DNA of 64,000 nucleotides from Gerris lacustris (taxonomy: Eukaryota; Arthropoda; Insecta; Hemiptera; Gerridae): contig OX578283.1 of assembly GCA_951217055.1 (NCBI GenBank), positions 28,209,427 through 28,273,426 on the forward strand. Reading direction: 5' to 3'. Every line of letters starts with the position of its first letter. Positions within the stretch are counted from its first letter, which is position 1. Shown in pieces: positions 13,801 to 24,687 of this stretch. A model generated the notes under the pieces. It worked only from the letters and a program-made list of their open reading frames with translations. It was not told where the DNA came from and did no database searches. The translations under genes were made by a program, and so were the position numbers.

Positions 13801-16800
13801 TAAAAATTTGACTTATGTCCAGTAAACTTTCACACTTTTTCTTGAAAATTTACTTTATTTCAATCTCCTAGCTCTAGTATTAAGCACATGGTAACAATTT
13901 AAAATGTGGTCATCCGCACTGTGCCACCCTGTATTTATTTATTCAGTGAGCTACAGCAAAGGAATGCAAGATCTAGATTTAAGTCTTGGCGGAGTACATT
14001 TTTATCTGTATTTCTCTTTCTTTCCTGAATAATGCAATAATGTTCTATTTATAAATTTACTAACTTTCTATTTTTTAATTGTTATTATGTAAATACTGTA
14101 CATGTTTGCCAAATTTCATTGAAATCGACCCAGTAGTTTAGCCCCCCCCCCCCCCCCCCCCCCCACACACACACACCCCCCACTTGCCTACACAGGCATT
14201 TGTTTATAAATTTCTTCTTTGGACTCAGAGGATCTTAAAATGAGTAAATCCAAGAAAAATCAAGGATATGAAGAAACATACCAGAATAAGACCCGCTTTA
14301 GAAGCAGCCATGAAGACCATGTACCAATCACAATTGTTTGGTCCTATCATTCCAATCCGATCACCAGGTTTCAGACCCAACTTCAGCAATCCACTTGCCA
14401 GCATGTCTGACTAAAAATTAAAAAAATATATATTGTTCAGATAATGACATGGACAACTAAAATTATGATGATTTAGGAGAATATTATTCTCATACATGAA
14501 AAAGAACATTGATCAGGGTGATCAACGTTAAAAAAAGTGTGAAATTAAAGTTTCTGCGACACATTTTGCTTTCAGGATTTGTAGTTTGATATGTTAAGGG
14601 TGTGGTAGGTTTATTATCAAACTACATATAGAGTTTTAAGGTTTGGTAGTTATTAAATTAGTTTTACATTTCAGACCTCTAACCAATGAGGTAGTGAAAG
14701 TGAATAGAGGATGTATTCAATCCCTGAAGATACCAACTTTTTATCAATATTTCTTTCATATTCTTTTATCAGCAAATATCTTATAAAATAACATGTCTTT
14801 ACAAAAAAAGAGATGATGTCCCTCTTTCTTAACATAAATTTGTAGGTATTTAAGTCATAAGCAATAATTATATTTTTTTTAATATAAATATTAAACATTT
14901 TGTAAGATGTAGGGATCCATTTATTACTCTCACGTGTTAATAATTTGTCGCACTTCTAGTTTATATTGGAAACTAAGCTACTTGTGTGGTCATAGGGTTT
15001 TTATTTGCAAAGCATACTAAAGAAAATAACATTTATTCTTTTTATAAAGTTTGTTCTTTTGTCCCTTATAATCAATCTCCTTTTTTAATTTGGGTCGATT
15101 CAGGATAAATTAAAATATGTGAGAAAGTAAAATTAAATACTTAAATAAAAATGAAATTGACAAAACCAACTAAGAAGTGTAAAAATGTGATTTTAAAAAA
15201 CTTCTCAAGACTAGGTAAGAAGATATCTTATATTATTCTATAATCTATTTATTAATGTTTGATGTTTTAAAGAAACAATTTAAGTTATACATAAAAAATG
15301 TATCTGCAATTTATAAAACGATTAAATAAAGATTTCTTAATGATGTTATATAAGCATGAGGTGGATGAAATATAACCATATCAAGATGAATAATTTGGAT
15401 TAGTTTATTTAATTTTAAAAGTGTTTTATTTTTAAATATTTTTTTGAAAGAATTTTTATGTAAGTAGGTTACACTACATTAGATAGGTTGCAAATATGTT
15501 AGATGTTGGATACATTAAGTTTTTCCTAATTTAAAGCGACTTAACTTACTTCTTTAAATTTGACTAGATGAAAAATATTGTGTATCACCAACCTACACTA
15601 ATAATAATACACTTCCTGTCATGCTTCCTATATTAGTTCCTGGCATGTGTATTTCCATTTTCACTTGGTACACAAGACACAAGCAGAATAATCTTGAATG
15701 TAGACATTACATTGCATTGGCCTAAATTTGAGTCTAAGGGTGTGTTAAGAAAAACCCAGCATTATTAAACGTTCAGTTGTTTTTAGGAGATGACGAGTGG
15801 TTACAACCGTTTCAACAGATTAGTGTTAGTTTGGTTACTAACCATAATGTTACCTTCAGTGGCGCTTAAGTTGAAAAAATTGTTAACTTCACCAAGCTCC
15901 ATAATTTTGTACCCTCATTCCTGTCCTCATTTATCCTACATTTTGTCAGTTTTAATTTGCTGTTTTTATATATTTTTATTTTTTTCCATTAACCAAACCA
16001 GTTTGAGTATTAACCTGGTCGACCGCTTCCATCAATCAGACCTATTCAGGAAAAATAATAATTAAAGCTGCAATGACACTAACCACAACAAGCCCCCACA
16101 TCGTTCGGTCTAGTTAGTGATTCCGAACAAACTGTAGTGCAGTGAGCCACTCCATTAAATACTATATTTATTTATTTACTATACCACATTACATCAGTTT
16201 TCAGCTGAGTATACCAGAATAAAGTCCATGGGTAAGAACATAAATGCAGAGTGCCTGTGACCACAGCTTAAAATCGGAAATGCCCTGTACTCGTCTTACC
16301 TGCATATATGCAAACTGACAGCTCAGATTGGCCAAATTATGTGAGGGAAAAAATAAAGCCTCTAGGCAGTTATGCTAAGGTTATTCAGTGACATTTTGTC
16401 TATTGCCTAGTTTAGCCCTACCTCCTAGACGTCAACATCTCGAACAAAATGTGTATACTAGCAAACTCTTTGCCTAATAAACTTAGTTAAGGTATACTAT
16501 GATTCCGATTTCCCAAAATATTTCTTATTTTTGAAATGATCGAATAAAAATTAAATATAGGTTATCTCCTACCAGCAGAGATATAAATAATAGTCTAAAC
16601 GCAAACTATAGGATACAACTAACAACTGCAACTGCATAATAAATATTGCTACGTAAACCTTCTTCTTAAATTGCTAAAAATGGCAATAAAATGCAAACAA
16701 ACCTTATCACATTTCTTATCCGACATGACTTTTATGAAGTTAAGTGAAACCTTCTAAAAATATAACAGTCACAAGAACAAGGCACTGCTTTAAAATTGAT

Positions 16801-18881
16801 ATTATTGGTTTGAGGAAAATCATTGCACATTATTATTCTTATTTAAAATGGGAAGCCAACACCGAACAGTTGGAGTAAGTTGTAGTAAGTTTTTGGAGTA
16901 AGTTGTAATAAGTTTTTTAAAAAATCCGAAATCCCGCGTTACGGTTAAACTGACAACTGGTATTCGACTATATTCAGTATTGCAGCGCTGCCACCTGCAT
17001 ATTCTTCACAGCATAAAAGCTTTCAAAAACTAAACGCTCAATCATCCTACCAGTTTCGTCTTCACCAAAAACCTGGAAAGTACTTAATAGTTGTGTGTTG
17101 TGTGTGTGTGTAGTTAGACATAAATATTTCTCTTGATAAATAGTACAATAGGAGATTTAAGATATAAAAATATAGATAAATCTAATGTCGTTTGTCGTTA
17201 AGCTCGGCTACTGAAATAAAACGAAACCTGAATAGCATAGGAGGTGTTGTTTTGGGGGTGTAATAACTCCGATTTTATCTTAAAAACATTCGTGTAAAGA
17301 TAAAGATCGCCTTAATGATAAAGATAACTCAAGTATTAAAGAGTTAAGAAGCTGCCCAAACCACCACTAGGGCGGTATTTTGAATCTTGCACCTTGCACA
17401 TTATCAAGAACATCCTAGCTAGACCATGGTTCCCAAAAGGCGGCAAAAGGTAGTCCTCAGACCCCTAGGGGTGCGCGACTGGCTGGTGAAAATAAGTTTT
17501 AAAACACCTTCCAATTAAATCCTTTTTTTTTTGTAATTTTCAATCATTAAAAAGATTTCACCTAATTAGATAAATAAAATAAACTGTAGTCCAAATTAAA
17601 TTTGTAGTCATAATGTGTGAACAGGCTTTATCAACACTATGCTACATGAGGAATAAACGTCGAAACCGCCTCGAAGTTTATGATGTTTTCCGTGTAAAGT
17701 TCTCTGAACTGCAACCCAAAAACGAAGAAATTTGGGGGGGGGGGATACTACATTTCATCTTTCACACTGAATAAGATTAGTCAGGGGACATAATAAGTTT
17801 ATTGTAACTAATTATGTACCTATTTCTAATGCTCTGTCTCAATTAATACATAATATATTCAATGTGCAAATTTGCTTTGTAAAATAAAAAAAAGTTTAGA
17901 AAAACTTAACAATTTATAACTTATAAATTTACCTTTAATTGCCACCAACACACACTGCTACACAGGTGGTAGCAAAGTGAATGTCAAAGATATGATTTAT
18001 AATGTCAACACATGTTAAGGGGTCCCCGATGATTTAATTCATTTACTGGGGTCCGCCACTGACATGCATTTAGAAACTACTAGCCAATGGCGGACTGGCT
18101 TAGACTGACTATAATTTACTTTTATTCATCAGATTAATTATTAATCTTATTACACATATTCTCATTTTGGAATTTGGGATTTTGTTTTTCGGAATTCCCA
18201 ATCCCTTAGTTTCGTCGCCTGTCCGCCTGTCTGTAACGCCGGTGCCAATTCTAACTTAATTAACTATTTTATTCTCTACTATTGTCCTTGTCGACTTTGT
18301 TCAGGCCCTTTTCACAGTCTTAGTTAAAGTTATACCTAAATATTATGTCTTTAGCTCATTATTCTCAATTTAAAATTTTATGAACTTAAATAAAAACCTA
18401 TATATAAAAAAATAAATAATAATAATAGAGGTAAAGTTAAAAATAGACTGCCAATTAGTGTGGCACATAGCTTCCTCGCATCCTACCATGCACTTTATTG
18501 TTATATTAACATTCAAATTATTGTAATATTACTTTATTGTTATACTGTTTATTGTGTAAAAACTATTAAATATAGTTTTAGCGATCTTAAACACTTCATA
18601 CAAGTGTCGCTGTTGGTTTTACTAGAAAATTGTATTTGAAAAAAATGTTTGCCTCATTAAGTAGATGAAGTTAGATTTTTTTCCCGACCTAAAATTCCAA
18701 TTTTAAATTTGAAGTTCACGTTTACGCGAGCGTTGCTCGTGAACGCTTGGAAGGATAACGCTGTCCAACGAACTCGTCCTGGGCATTAGTAAAATGAACA
18801 TGTCTACCAAATTTCATCAATATCGGTCGACATTTACTCAAGTTATCGTCGCACGTTTCATAATTCGCGGACACACAGACC

Positions 18882-18941
<60 letters not shown>

Positions 18942-20419
18942 CGAGACCAAAAATGTTCCCTGATGTCTGAAACGGATTTCTGTCTTGGAATTTTTAAAAT
19001 CGGAGGCATAAAAGTTTTCCGTTCTCTAAAGTGAACACAATGCTTCCGTTACCTTCGGTAAGCTCGGAAGCAAAAAAGTTGAGGCTAATAGCGAATCTCT
19101 ATACATTCGCACTCGTGACTCGCCGACTCGTCGGCACCGAACGTTTACACACTTGTCGAGTGTTCGCCTCGTCGTTATAAGCCTTTGTCCCAAAAACCTG
19201 CTCACAGCGCGAAGGCCACGAGCGTCGAGTTAATCGCCTCGATAAAGTTAAAGCAAAGGCGAATGACGAGTGAACCGGCAAAACATTCGCTTCGTCACTC
19301 GCCTCGCTATCCTCGCCATCCGTGCTGTGTAAATATGCCTATGCCTCTAAGCTAAACTCAATTTATAGTAAAAAAAAAACACGATTCGCAAGAACTGGAC
19401 TATGATAAGAATAAGAATAGAAGAAGGAGTTGGAATACAGAGATAAAAAAGTCTCCTTATCTAGCTTCTTTTATTTATTCCATTTGGAGACCCATCGTGA
19501 TTTTTCTATTGTTAAATTGGCGTATGGTTGTCATTTTGTTGATCCGCATGACGTACAATTATCATTCTTTCTATAAGCGCGGGTATAAGTAAGCGCACAC
19601 TAGGCCGGACCGGAGCGGACCGCCAGAACTACGCATAGAATCGGTTAAATACATTTTTTATATGATCATTTATAGTCATATATTATTATGAGAGGTATAA
19701 TTTTCTGAATACAATGCAATACAAATTATATTAATAATGAATGTTACGATAAAACTAGCGTACAAATTCGGCGCAACAATCTTGCAATTTGAAAGAAATT
19801 CGGAACGCAGCATGTATGACGACTGGAAATTTCACACTTAATATTCTCAAAATTATGGTCAATAAAAAAGAAATAATATAAATTAATACCTATTAATTTT
19901 CATATTGTTTTAAAGCTATGGTCATTAGAGAAAAAATATATACATAATATTACGACATTCTTTTCAAAATAGCCCCAACAAGTGACCATAAAATAAACAT
20001 AAAAATTATAAGGGGTTTAAGACATATATTATGTTATATATAAAATTAAAGGCCATTTTAGGTAGGTAATGACTATTTACGCGAGTTAGGAGTGCAACGC
20101 CTCATAAGTTACGAACATTTTTAGTTATAAGTTATACATTATTGGTTAATTCAATGAACTCCAATTTTTGAGTTATTTTTAATTATTTTTGTTTAATTTC
20201 TTCAGCTATAAATCTAGTACAGCCAATCTAGATAAACATGAACTTACCTCTTGCTGAATTAGAGAAAAGGTGAGGTTGCGATCTTCATGGACTGAGATCA
20301 AAGCGTTTCTATCTGGCCATTTTGCAGCGGCTTCTTCAAGCAACCTGCCAACAGTAATGTGCTTCAGTGGCTCCTTGCCTGGGTTATGGTAATAACTCAT
20401 TCTACCTGACGAAGAGCAT
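1761..20419 (-). CDS. ACSF2: ACSF2-like medium-chain acyl-CoA ligase (3' end outside window)
   Basis: Eight exons on the minus strand join in one frame: 20419-20248, 14410-14282, 12842-12619, 9669-9564, 6275-6180, 4883-4735, 2505-2325 and 1868-1761, about 388 residues. All have AG/GT borders and compatible phases. The family activates fatty acids (ATP + fatty acid + CoA to acyl-CoA + AMP + PPi) in mitochondria. Visible motifs are the adenylate-forming P-loop SSGTTGLPKPALLNHF, the FFHTFG block, YGTPTM, and the A5 motif YGMTETSP. The C-terminal domain (TGD, hinge, catalytic lysine) must lie left of base 1761. The first exon here starts with one base of a split codon, so an upstream exon, probably carrying the mitochondrial targeting peptide, exists but was not found. 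One oddity is Pro in place of the usual Gly after the P-loop Lys (PKP instead of PKG). The introns are full of transposons. Confidence 0.93.
2325..2505 (-). CDS. ACSF2: ACSF2-like exon g
   Basis: One base plus 60 codons containing IIYGTPTMY and IEVIVSGGAVCTPSL, the family blocks before the A5 motif. The donor is GCT/GTGAGT. Confidence 0.92.
2573..4048. mobile_element. Non-autonomous hAT element with 8-bp TSD
   Basis: 1476 bp bounded by inverted CAGTGGCGCACCCAGG termini and flanked by perfect 8-bp duplications CTTTAAAA (2565-2572 and 4049-4056), as for hAT transposition. No transposase frame remains. The right part holds three diverged tandem copies of a block with GCATACTTAAATTTTA, a G-run and CACGTCTTTTTAAACGCC (about 3650, 3810, 3965). 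Sits inside an ACSF2 intron. Confidence 0.93.
4057..4734. other. ACSF2 intron, no gene
   Basis: AT-rich intron sequence. About 4200-4640 resembles a dispersed repeat (unstable A/C runs at 4510-4540), but no termini could be defined. The reading frames here are short and non-conserved. Confidence 0.5.
4735..4883 (-). CDS. ACSF2: ACSF2-like exon f
   Basis: 49 codons plus two bases, containing QVPFFHTFGMVLGLLCGLNH. The donor chosen is GTCAA/GTATGT because it keeps the frame into the next exon (split Lys codon). Confidence 0.9.
5490..6070 (+). pseudogene. Decayed LINE fragment, RNase H and C-terminal region
   Basis: Conceptual translation with frameshifts and stops gives fragments typical of a non-LTR RNase H domain (FFAEIYAI, DSQGAIKALL, SKLV, YLNTLGQLSKAQLV), then a degenerate EEDETP...SCPAITRLR...KIFGSAI tail like the Cys-rich region that follows RNase H in I/R1-related LINEs. 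Clade not certain. Dead element in an ACSF2 intron. Confidence 0.65.
6180..6275 (-). CDS. ACSF2: ACSF2-like exon e (P-loop)
   Basis: 32 codons starting GTTGLPKPALLNHFTIVNNS. The phosphate-binding loop has PKP where the superfamily nearly always has PKG. Bordered by TTTTCAG and AAG/GTAACT. Confidence 0.92.
6835..7057. mobile_element. hAT MITE
   Basis: 223 bp with related inverted ends (CAGGGGCATCACTGGGGC and the inverse of CAGTGGCATAACTATGGGC). The flanking octamers GTTGGAGC and GATGGAGC match at 7 of 8 bases, consistent with an aged 8-bp hAT duplication. The interior is rich in GGGGGCCCCC. Confidence 0.75.
7170..7729. mobile_element. TIR element (MITE family C)
   Basis: 560 bp bounded by a perfect 15-bp inverted repeat TTTTTAGGGTTTTGT. 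It contains a tRNA T-arm-like stretch (GGTTTGATTCCCC, about 7338-7350) and an A-run. Related terminal sequence is seen near 24157-24190. No ORF of substance. Confidence 0.65.
7730..9563. other. ACSF2 intron, no gene recognised
   Basis: AT-rich intron. A 75-codon open frame at 8182-8409 (MDDMELVCRTISC...) has a more protein-like composition than its neighbours, but no family was recognised and no splice context supports it. Confidence 0.4.
9564..9669 (-). CDS. ACSF2: ACSF2-like exon d
   Basis: One base plus 35 codons ending DDPCNIQFSS. This supplies the first half of the P-loop, which is split across the intron: FSS here, GTTG in the next exon. Confidence 0.9.
9725..10290 (+). repeat. Dispersed repeat family A, copy 1 (diverged)
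   Basis: Begins with the family head (GCAATTAGTGTGGCACATAG), contains the middle block ending AAACCAACAATGGGCTAGTT, and ends with the tail CCTTCTGTAAGCTCGG. Other copies are at 18446-19072, 41981-42857 and 53395-53930, with partial pieces elsewhere. Confidence 0.7.
10578..11897 (+). mobile_element. Pogo/mariner-type element with TA duplication
   Basis: 1320 bp with long inverted termini starting GGGTAGGGCGGGGCTAGT, flanked on both sides by TA (10576-10577 and 11898-11899), as in IS630-Tc1-mariner elements. Repeated GGGGCAAGTTGAGCA-like motifs lie inside both ends. Only a broken N-terminal helix-turn-helix exon is left and no DDE domain is seen, so the copy is non-autonomous. Confidence 0.85.
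11181..11340 (+). pseudogene. Frameshifted psq-type HTH exon of a pogo-like transposase
   Basis: After an acceptor-like TTTCAG, the frame from the ATG at 11181 reads MRTNKRKNVKGFCYESTVK and then stops. The next frame continues AAKSVMAVYKSMNAVAKEF and NVKRMTLTRL. Together these look like the N-terminal DNA-binding helix-turn-helix of pogo-type transposases, broken by a one-base frame change. The copy is non-functional. Confidence 0.65.
12085..12250 (-). repeat. Dispersed repeat family A, 3' fragment
   Basis: On the minus strand this reads the family A tail (AAAATGTT...GTTACCTTTGGTAAGCTTA). It is truncated. Confidence 0.5.
12619..12842 (-). CDS. ACSF2: ACSF2-like exon c
   Basis: 74 codons plus two bases, starting VNINPAFQADEIKHCLKKAG and ending in EKNL plus a split Gly codon. 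Corresponds to the VNPAYQ...LKK..C.A region of ACSF2. The donor is GG/GTAAGT. Confidence 0.92.
12843..14281. other. ACSF2 intron with MITE-like and SINE-like pieces
   Basis: 12985-13235 begins TTAACCCTTCATTGGGAAAG and resembles a piggyBac-type MITE end, but no matching second end was seen. A (TA) run lies at 13421-13440. 14100-14260 holds a family D fragment (CCAAATTTCATTGAAATCG, GGACTCAGAGGATCT) with a long poly-C/(CA) tract at 14143-14176. No gene apart from the flanking exons. Confidence 0.45.
14282..14410 (-). CDS. ACSF2: ACSF2-like exon b
   Basis: 43 codons, phase 0 at both ends, including ASGLLKLGLKPGDRIGMIGP, the GLKxGDRxGxxxPN block of the family. The donor is CTG/GTATGT. Confidence 0.92.
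14411..17423. other. ACSF2 intron, nothing recognisable
   Basis: AT-rich. The open frame at 15790-16065 is hydrophobic at its C-terminal end but matches no family known to me and has no promoter or splice support. 17096-17112 is a short (TG) run. Confidence 0.4.
17424..18061 (+). mobile_element. hAT/ZBED-like transposon remnant
   Basis: Left edge CCATGGTTCCCAAA and right edge GGGGTCCGCCACTG resemble hAT termini (CAGTGG...). A fragment of transposase lies between them. No convincing 8-bp duplication was found, so the exact ends are uncertain. Confidence 0.6.
17613..17732 (+). pseudogene. C-terminal fragment of a ZBED-type hAT transposase
   Basis: 40 codons reading CEQALSTLCYMRNKRRNRLE and VFRVKFSELQPKNEEI. 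This matches the pattern of the C-terminal dimerisation region of ZBED/SCAND3-like hAT transposases (CExxFSxL..IKxKxRNRL..., LRxxLSxxxPxIxxL). Nothing upstream or downstream continues the frame. Confidence 0.7.
18446..19072 (+). repeat. Dispersed repeat family A, copy 2 with (CAGA)n
   Basis: Head GACTGCCAATTAGTGTGGCA, a CGTTTACGCGAGCGTTGC block, a (CAGA)n microsatellite at about 18881-18940, then the family tail with hairpin GCTTCCGTTACC/GGTAAGCTCGGAAGC and an A-rich end. The long minus-strand frame here (SVCLSVCLS) is only the translated microsatellite. Confidence 0.8.
19085..19330. other. CpG-dense patch rich in TCGCC/ACTCG
   Basis: Base composition changes abruptly: many copies of TCGCC, CGACTCG, CTCGTCG and GACGAG on both strands, in contrast to the AT-rich surroundings. 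Probably the body of a decayed repeat. No coding sense found. Confidence 0.5.
19331..20247. other. ACSF2 intron, nothing assigned
   Basis: AT-rich. 19594-19628 holds a GC-rich string (ACACTAGGCCGGACCGGAGC) that looks like the end of a repeat. No gene. Confidence 0.4.
20248..20419 (-). CDS. ACSF2: ACSF2-like exon a (most upstream exon found)
   Basis: 172 nt: one base of a split codon followed by 57 codons, including SYYHNPGKEPLKHITVGRLL and KWPDRNALISV. This is the N-terminal part of the mature AMP-binding domain. The acceptor is TTGTTACAG and the donor GAG/GTAAGT. The frame upstream of the acceptor reads into intron, so the in-frame Met at the seventh codon of the exon (GRMSYY) is not the likely start. 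Confidence 0.9.
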
Positions 20420-23400
20420 CTGTAACAATAAAAGAAATACATTTTAATTGGTAACTAGAAGGTAGTTGAAACATGAGAAACAAAATTGAAACACCTTTCA
20501 TATCTTTCCTTTCATATATTTCATTGGATATGAAATTTAAATATTTTGATACCTATAGCATTTGTTTCTATTTGGACAAAACAAGACAAACAGATTTAAA
20601 GTTTCATAAAGCTTCCAAGAAAACCGATGCAAAAAATTATTGAAATCTTTCCAGTTGAGTGAGAAGACAAACAAACTTTAAATTTGTAAAGTAAATACCG
20701 TATTTTAAACTTTTTTCCCGTTTGTGCATCGTGAAAATCGGGATGCGTCTTATAATCAATGAATTAAAGCTTAACAGATTAAAATTGGCAATTGCAACTA
20801 TGTGTGACGTTACGTTAGCAAGCAACTTATTTTCTACGAACTTCTCGTTTAAGTGTCACTTGAGATCGTGATTCTACTGTATATTTCCAATTCTCTGAAT
20901 TTTGTCGGGGTATATTTGTCGGGCTCCCCTTTTTACAAGTTTTTATAAAATGCAATGTTCGTATGTACAATGTATGTTTGGGTCAAATCTTGCAACTAAA
21001 TTTTAAAGCAGTTATCCTCAACCAATTGAATTGAAATTTTGCATACACGTTCAGTTTGGTTCAAAATAAGTGATAAGTGATAGTAATGAGCGTCGTTGGC
21101 GCAAAGAAAAAGGTAAACGTTTTACACGTGTCTAAGTTTAACCGAGGAATGCATTCACTGGGCCGAGGGCCGAAGAATTAGGTGCGGTTAACAATTAGAC
21201 TTCTCTGATCTCTTTTCAAAATCTAACCTTGCTACTTCTCTGCCAGCATGACATCTGAATAAATTTTAAATTACATCTAAAGAAAGATTCAACCTTTCAA
21301 CAATAGCCGTTGTAGACTGCCAAAATCTGACGTCTAAACAAGTTAATAAAAAAAAAGATAATTTTAATTTTTTCCTTTAAAACAGGGTGCGCGTCTTATG
21401 CATTAATATTTTTCCTAGATTTTTGTTCAGAAATCGGGATGCGTCTCATCTCCTCGAGAGTGTACAGCCGCCATTATAATTTTGAAGGACCGTAAAAGCA
21501 GGTAGTTTAGGCATAAGATACTTGATTCCCTGACCAAATCAAAACCTCAACTCGTATTTTCCACGCTAAGCAATGCATTCCGTCTCCTTTTATTTATTTT
21601 ACTTTTCAATTTTAAATTGGACTACTAACTGAATTTCTCAATAATTTAAAAAAGAGTAACCTTTACCTATTTTAACCTAATAAAAAGTACAATAGTACAA
21701 TAGAACAAACTTAAGAGCAATAGGTAAATACAAAAAAAATTGAATGTTTGATGGCTTGTCGAATTTTGGAACATTCATTAACACCTCAATTTTGTTCCAC
21801 GAAAATATAACGAAGTTCAATGCCCAAATAAGAGCCAATTACAAAAAAAAATAAATGTATACATTATCATATTTTTTAGACAATTTTCTTATTGAACATT
21901 GGGTACAAATTCCCTTTATTGTGATACTAAAAATTCACAGGGAATTTTAAATAAAGTCATTGACATATTATTTATTTATATAATGCTATCTTTTTTAGCC
22001 AAATATTAAAAATACTAATAAACATTTTCAAACGAAATGCAAAGGAAGAGATAACAGATTTATCTGGGTGGCAAGATAAAATGAAATAAAAAGTTAAAAG
22101 AAATTACAACATAGCTATAGATACTATAGATGTATTTACATAATTAAATATTTATAAAACATCCAGACAGTCTGTTTACACAAGTGAAATCTTAGATGAG
22201 GATAATTTTTAATTATATAACAATGTAACTATCACAGTCATGCCAAATCTTTCTTTTTCATAGTATATTGATCATTCATCATAGTTTTATTGATATTTTA
22301 AAATCTCACAAATTAATAAAGGTCATTAAAATATCGACTAAAATAGTCAGACAGACCAAATAGACAGACCAAATAGTACGACTAAAATATCATAATAACA
22401 GTAGGATAAAATTTGTATAAATCTTAATAGTTTTTAAAACAATAACTGAAATGAAGTATTGTCATCTTAGATTTGTGCACTACTAATGTCATATTATATA
22501 TGATAAATATAACTCAAAGAATCAACTTGATTGGTCTAAGCTAAAATCTAATAGAAATTATTTCTATACTAGCCGGTTTCAGCTGTTCTTAAGATGAAAG
22601 GCATCTCTGAACAGGCATACCTTTTCGCGGACGGTTCAGGAGACAGAAGAAACAAATAGGTTTGTGCTTCCGATCTTACCGATGGTATGGAAGCTATGTG
22701 ATCGTTCTATCGAATCTAAAGAAGTACCATATTTTTAAAGTTTGTTTTTTAGTTTGTCTAATGATAAACTGGCATAAAAATTCTCCGATTTGAACTAAAT
22801 TCGGAGCACAGGTGTATCTATGAATTTATGACAATTGCATAGGTTTTGGAAATTTCACAATTGATATGGCGTACGACTAAAAAGGTTTTTAGTCAGCATG
22901 ACAGGTTATATAGTTTGAAAGAGTTGGAAAAAATGTGTAATTTATAATTACAAAAACAAAATTATCCGGGGACATTTTGAAAACACGCATGGCCGAAATG
23001 AGGTGTGGTAAAAAATGTTTGGTCTTATGTGTTATGTGGCATGTAACAAATATAATTTCACTTTTTTTTTCTTTTTTTATATGTCATTTTAAATATAATT
23101 TCAGGTAGATTAGGAATATGTAAGTTTTTACTGGTAACCATATTGTAAGCTATATAATTTTATATAACCGGTATAAGAGCAAAATTCAAATTTTCCTCAC
23201 GAGTTCATGAATCTACCTTAATGCCCCGCACCACTGTAGTAAGTTTATTATCAATTTCGGTAGAAATAGCTAATTTTATTTATTAATAAATCTGGTAATA
23301 AAATAAAATAAACTTGTTAGTTATTAATATTGGTAATTTATAATAGAAAAAAATTAAGTTCCAGTTATTCCCTGACCTTGAGATCAAAAGCTTAAATATA

Positions 23401-24687
23401 TGTAAACAAGTAATGAGTCTTTTGCGTGTTGTCGACCAATTTTACTTCTTCCTAAGAAGTAATACTTTGACTGTTGAATTTTCTGACCAATCAGTATCAA
23501 TTATTAGACAATTTGCTTAAAATTATGTGCATTATAGATACACAAGGTAAGTCTTAGAACTACAATACGAAAAGTCACGAAGAACTACTTGCTTACTGAA
23601 TCATTTCTCTGCTTAACTACGCTTAATGCAACTTGCAACTCCAAGTTTTTAAAATCTACCTTCAACCACTTAAATCCAAACTTTTCCCATCTAAAATGCA
23701 GTTAGCAAATTTAAAATTAATTCCTCCCTTAGCAATTATAGAGTAACTTTTATTGGCATTAAAATTAATAACACAGCATTATCATAGAGCTATTTCGTTT
23801 CATCATTAAACAAATAATAAGTCGCATGGATTTCCTCGTATCGAATTAATGATAATTACTAGTAGATGAAAATAATATAAGGGCAGCAGTATTAGAAAAA
23901 ACTAAAAGAAAAGAAATGGACATAATGTGATCAACACCAAAAATCTGTCCGACACGATTCGAGCTCAACTTTCTCGCATACACGAGTAAATACTTACGTA
24001 GTCCAGTGTTTTCCATTTATTAGTTGTTCGAGATTTCGTATTTACATTTACATAGATATTATTGAACTTATTATCAAAATTTACCATACAAATAATTCCT
24101 ACCAGGGGATTCGAATTCGACCTCTCACCCTTTGCGTTTTAGCTATATTTCAGGGTTTCGTTGGTAAAACCCTAAAACAATGAAACCCTTAGGTTTTCGT
24201 TTCAGTGTCTGTCACTCTGTACGGTACCAATAACAATAACTTGTGAATCAGAAGAGATAAAAACAAAAAAAAAACTTGTAGTTTTAAAGATCCTTTTTGA
24301 CGCGCACACAGGAAAAATATAGCGAACTCAAAATTATCAGCAGTTTAAATCCAAAATGGCTGATAATTCATGTCAAGCGATTTTTTTTTTTTTTAAATTA
24401 TGAGTAGGGTATAATGAAAGGTATTTAAGAGTAGATTAAAAAAATATATACAAGTTGTGGAATTGTTTAATTTTCACTGACATTTTGTCAAAAAACATCA
24501 ATCATTTGCAGGCACCTCCTCCCTAAAACCATACTTCTGCTGTTACTAAAAATATATAAAAATGTGTGGTCTAGTAGGGCATAGAAAAAGTACGAATAGC
24601 ATTCTTATCTGATTACCTGGCCCTAGGAATTTTTGTAAGCTTTCACGTTCATTGTGTATTATTTGCATAGGCAGCTCAACGCGCCTG
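20420..24687. other. Region upstream of the first identified ACSF2 exon, repeats only
   Basis: Two direct copies of AATCGGGATGCGTCT (20736 and 21432) belong to a decayed repeat. A family A fragment on the minus strand lies at about 22640-22735 (GCTTCCGATCTTACCGATGG). 24157-24190 resembles the family C terminus, and tRNA T-arm-like GGATTCGAATTCGACCTC lies at 24106-24123. The missing 5' exon of the acyl-CoA ligase should be on the minus strand in or beyond this region, but was not found. Confidence 0.4.

Noticed and set aside
15790..16065. 91-codon frame with hydrophobic C-terminal half
   Set aside because: No recognised family, no splice or promoter context, inside an intron; hydrophobicity follows from T-rich DNA.
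16705..16735. Alternative first exon for the acyl-CoA ligase (minus strand ATG reading MSDKKCDK with a GTTTGT donor)
   Set aside because: Phase would allow joining to exon b, but the donor is weak, the peptide has no counterpart in the family and it would skip exon a.
18722..19009. 95-codon minus-strand frame with SVCLSVCLS repeats
   Set aside because: Translation of a (CAGA)n tract inside a dispersed repeat copy.
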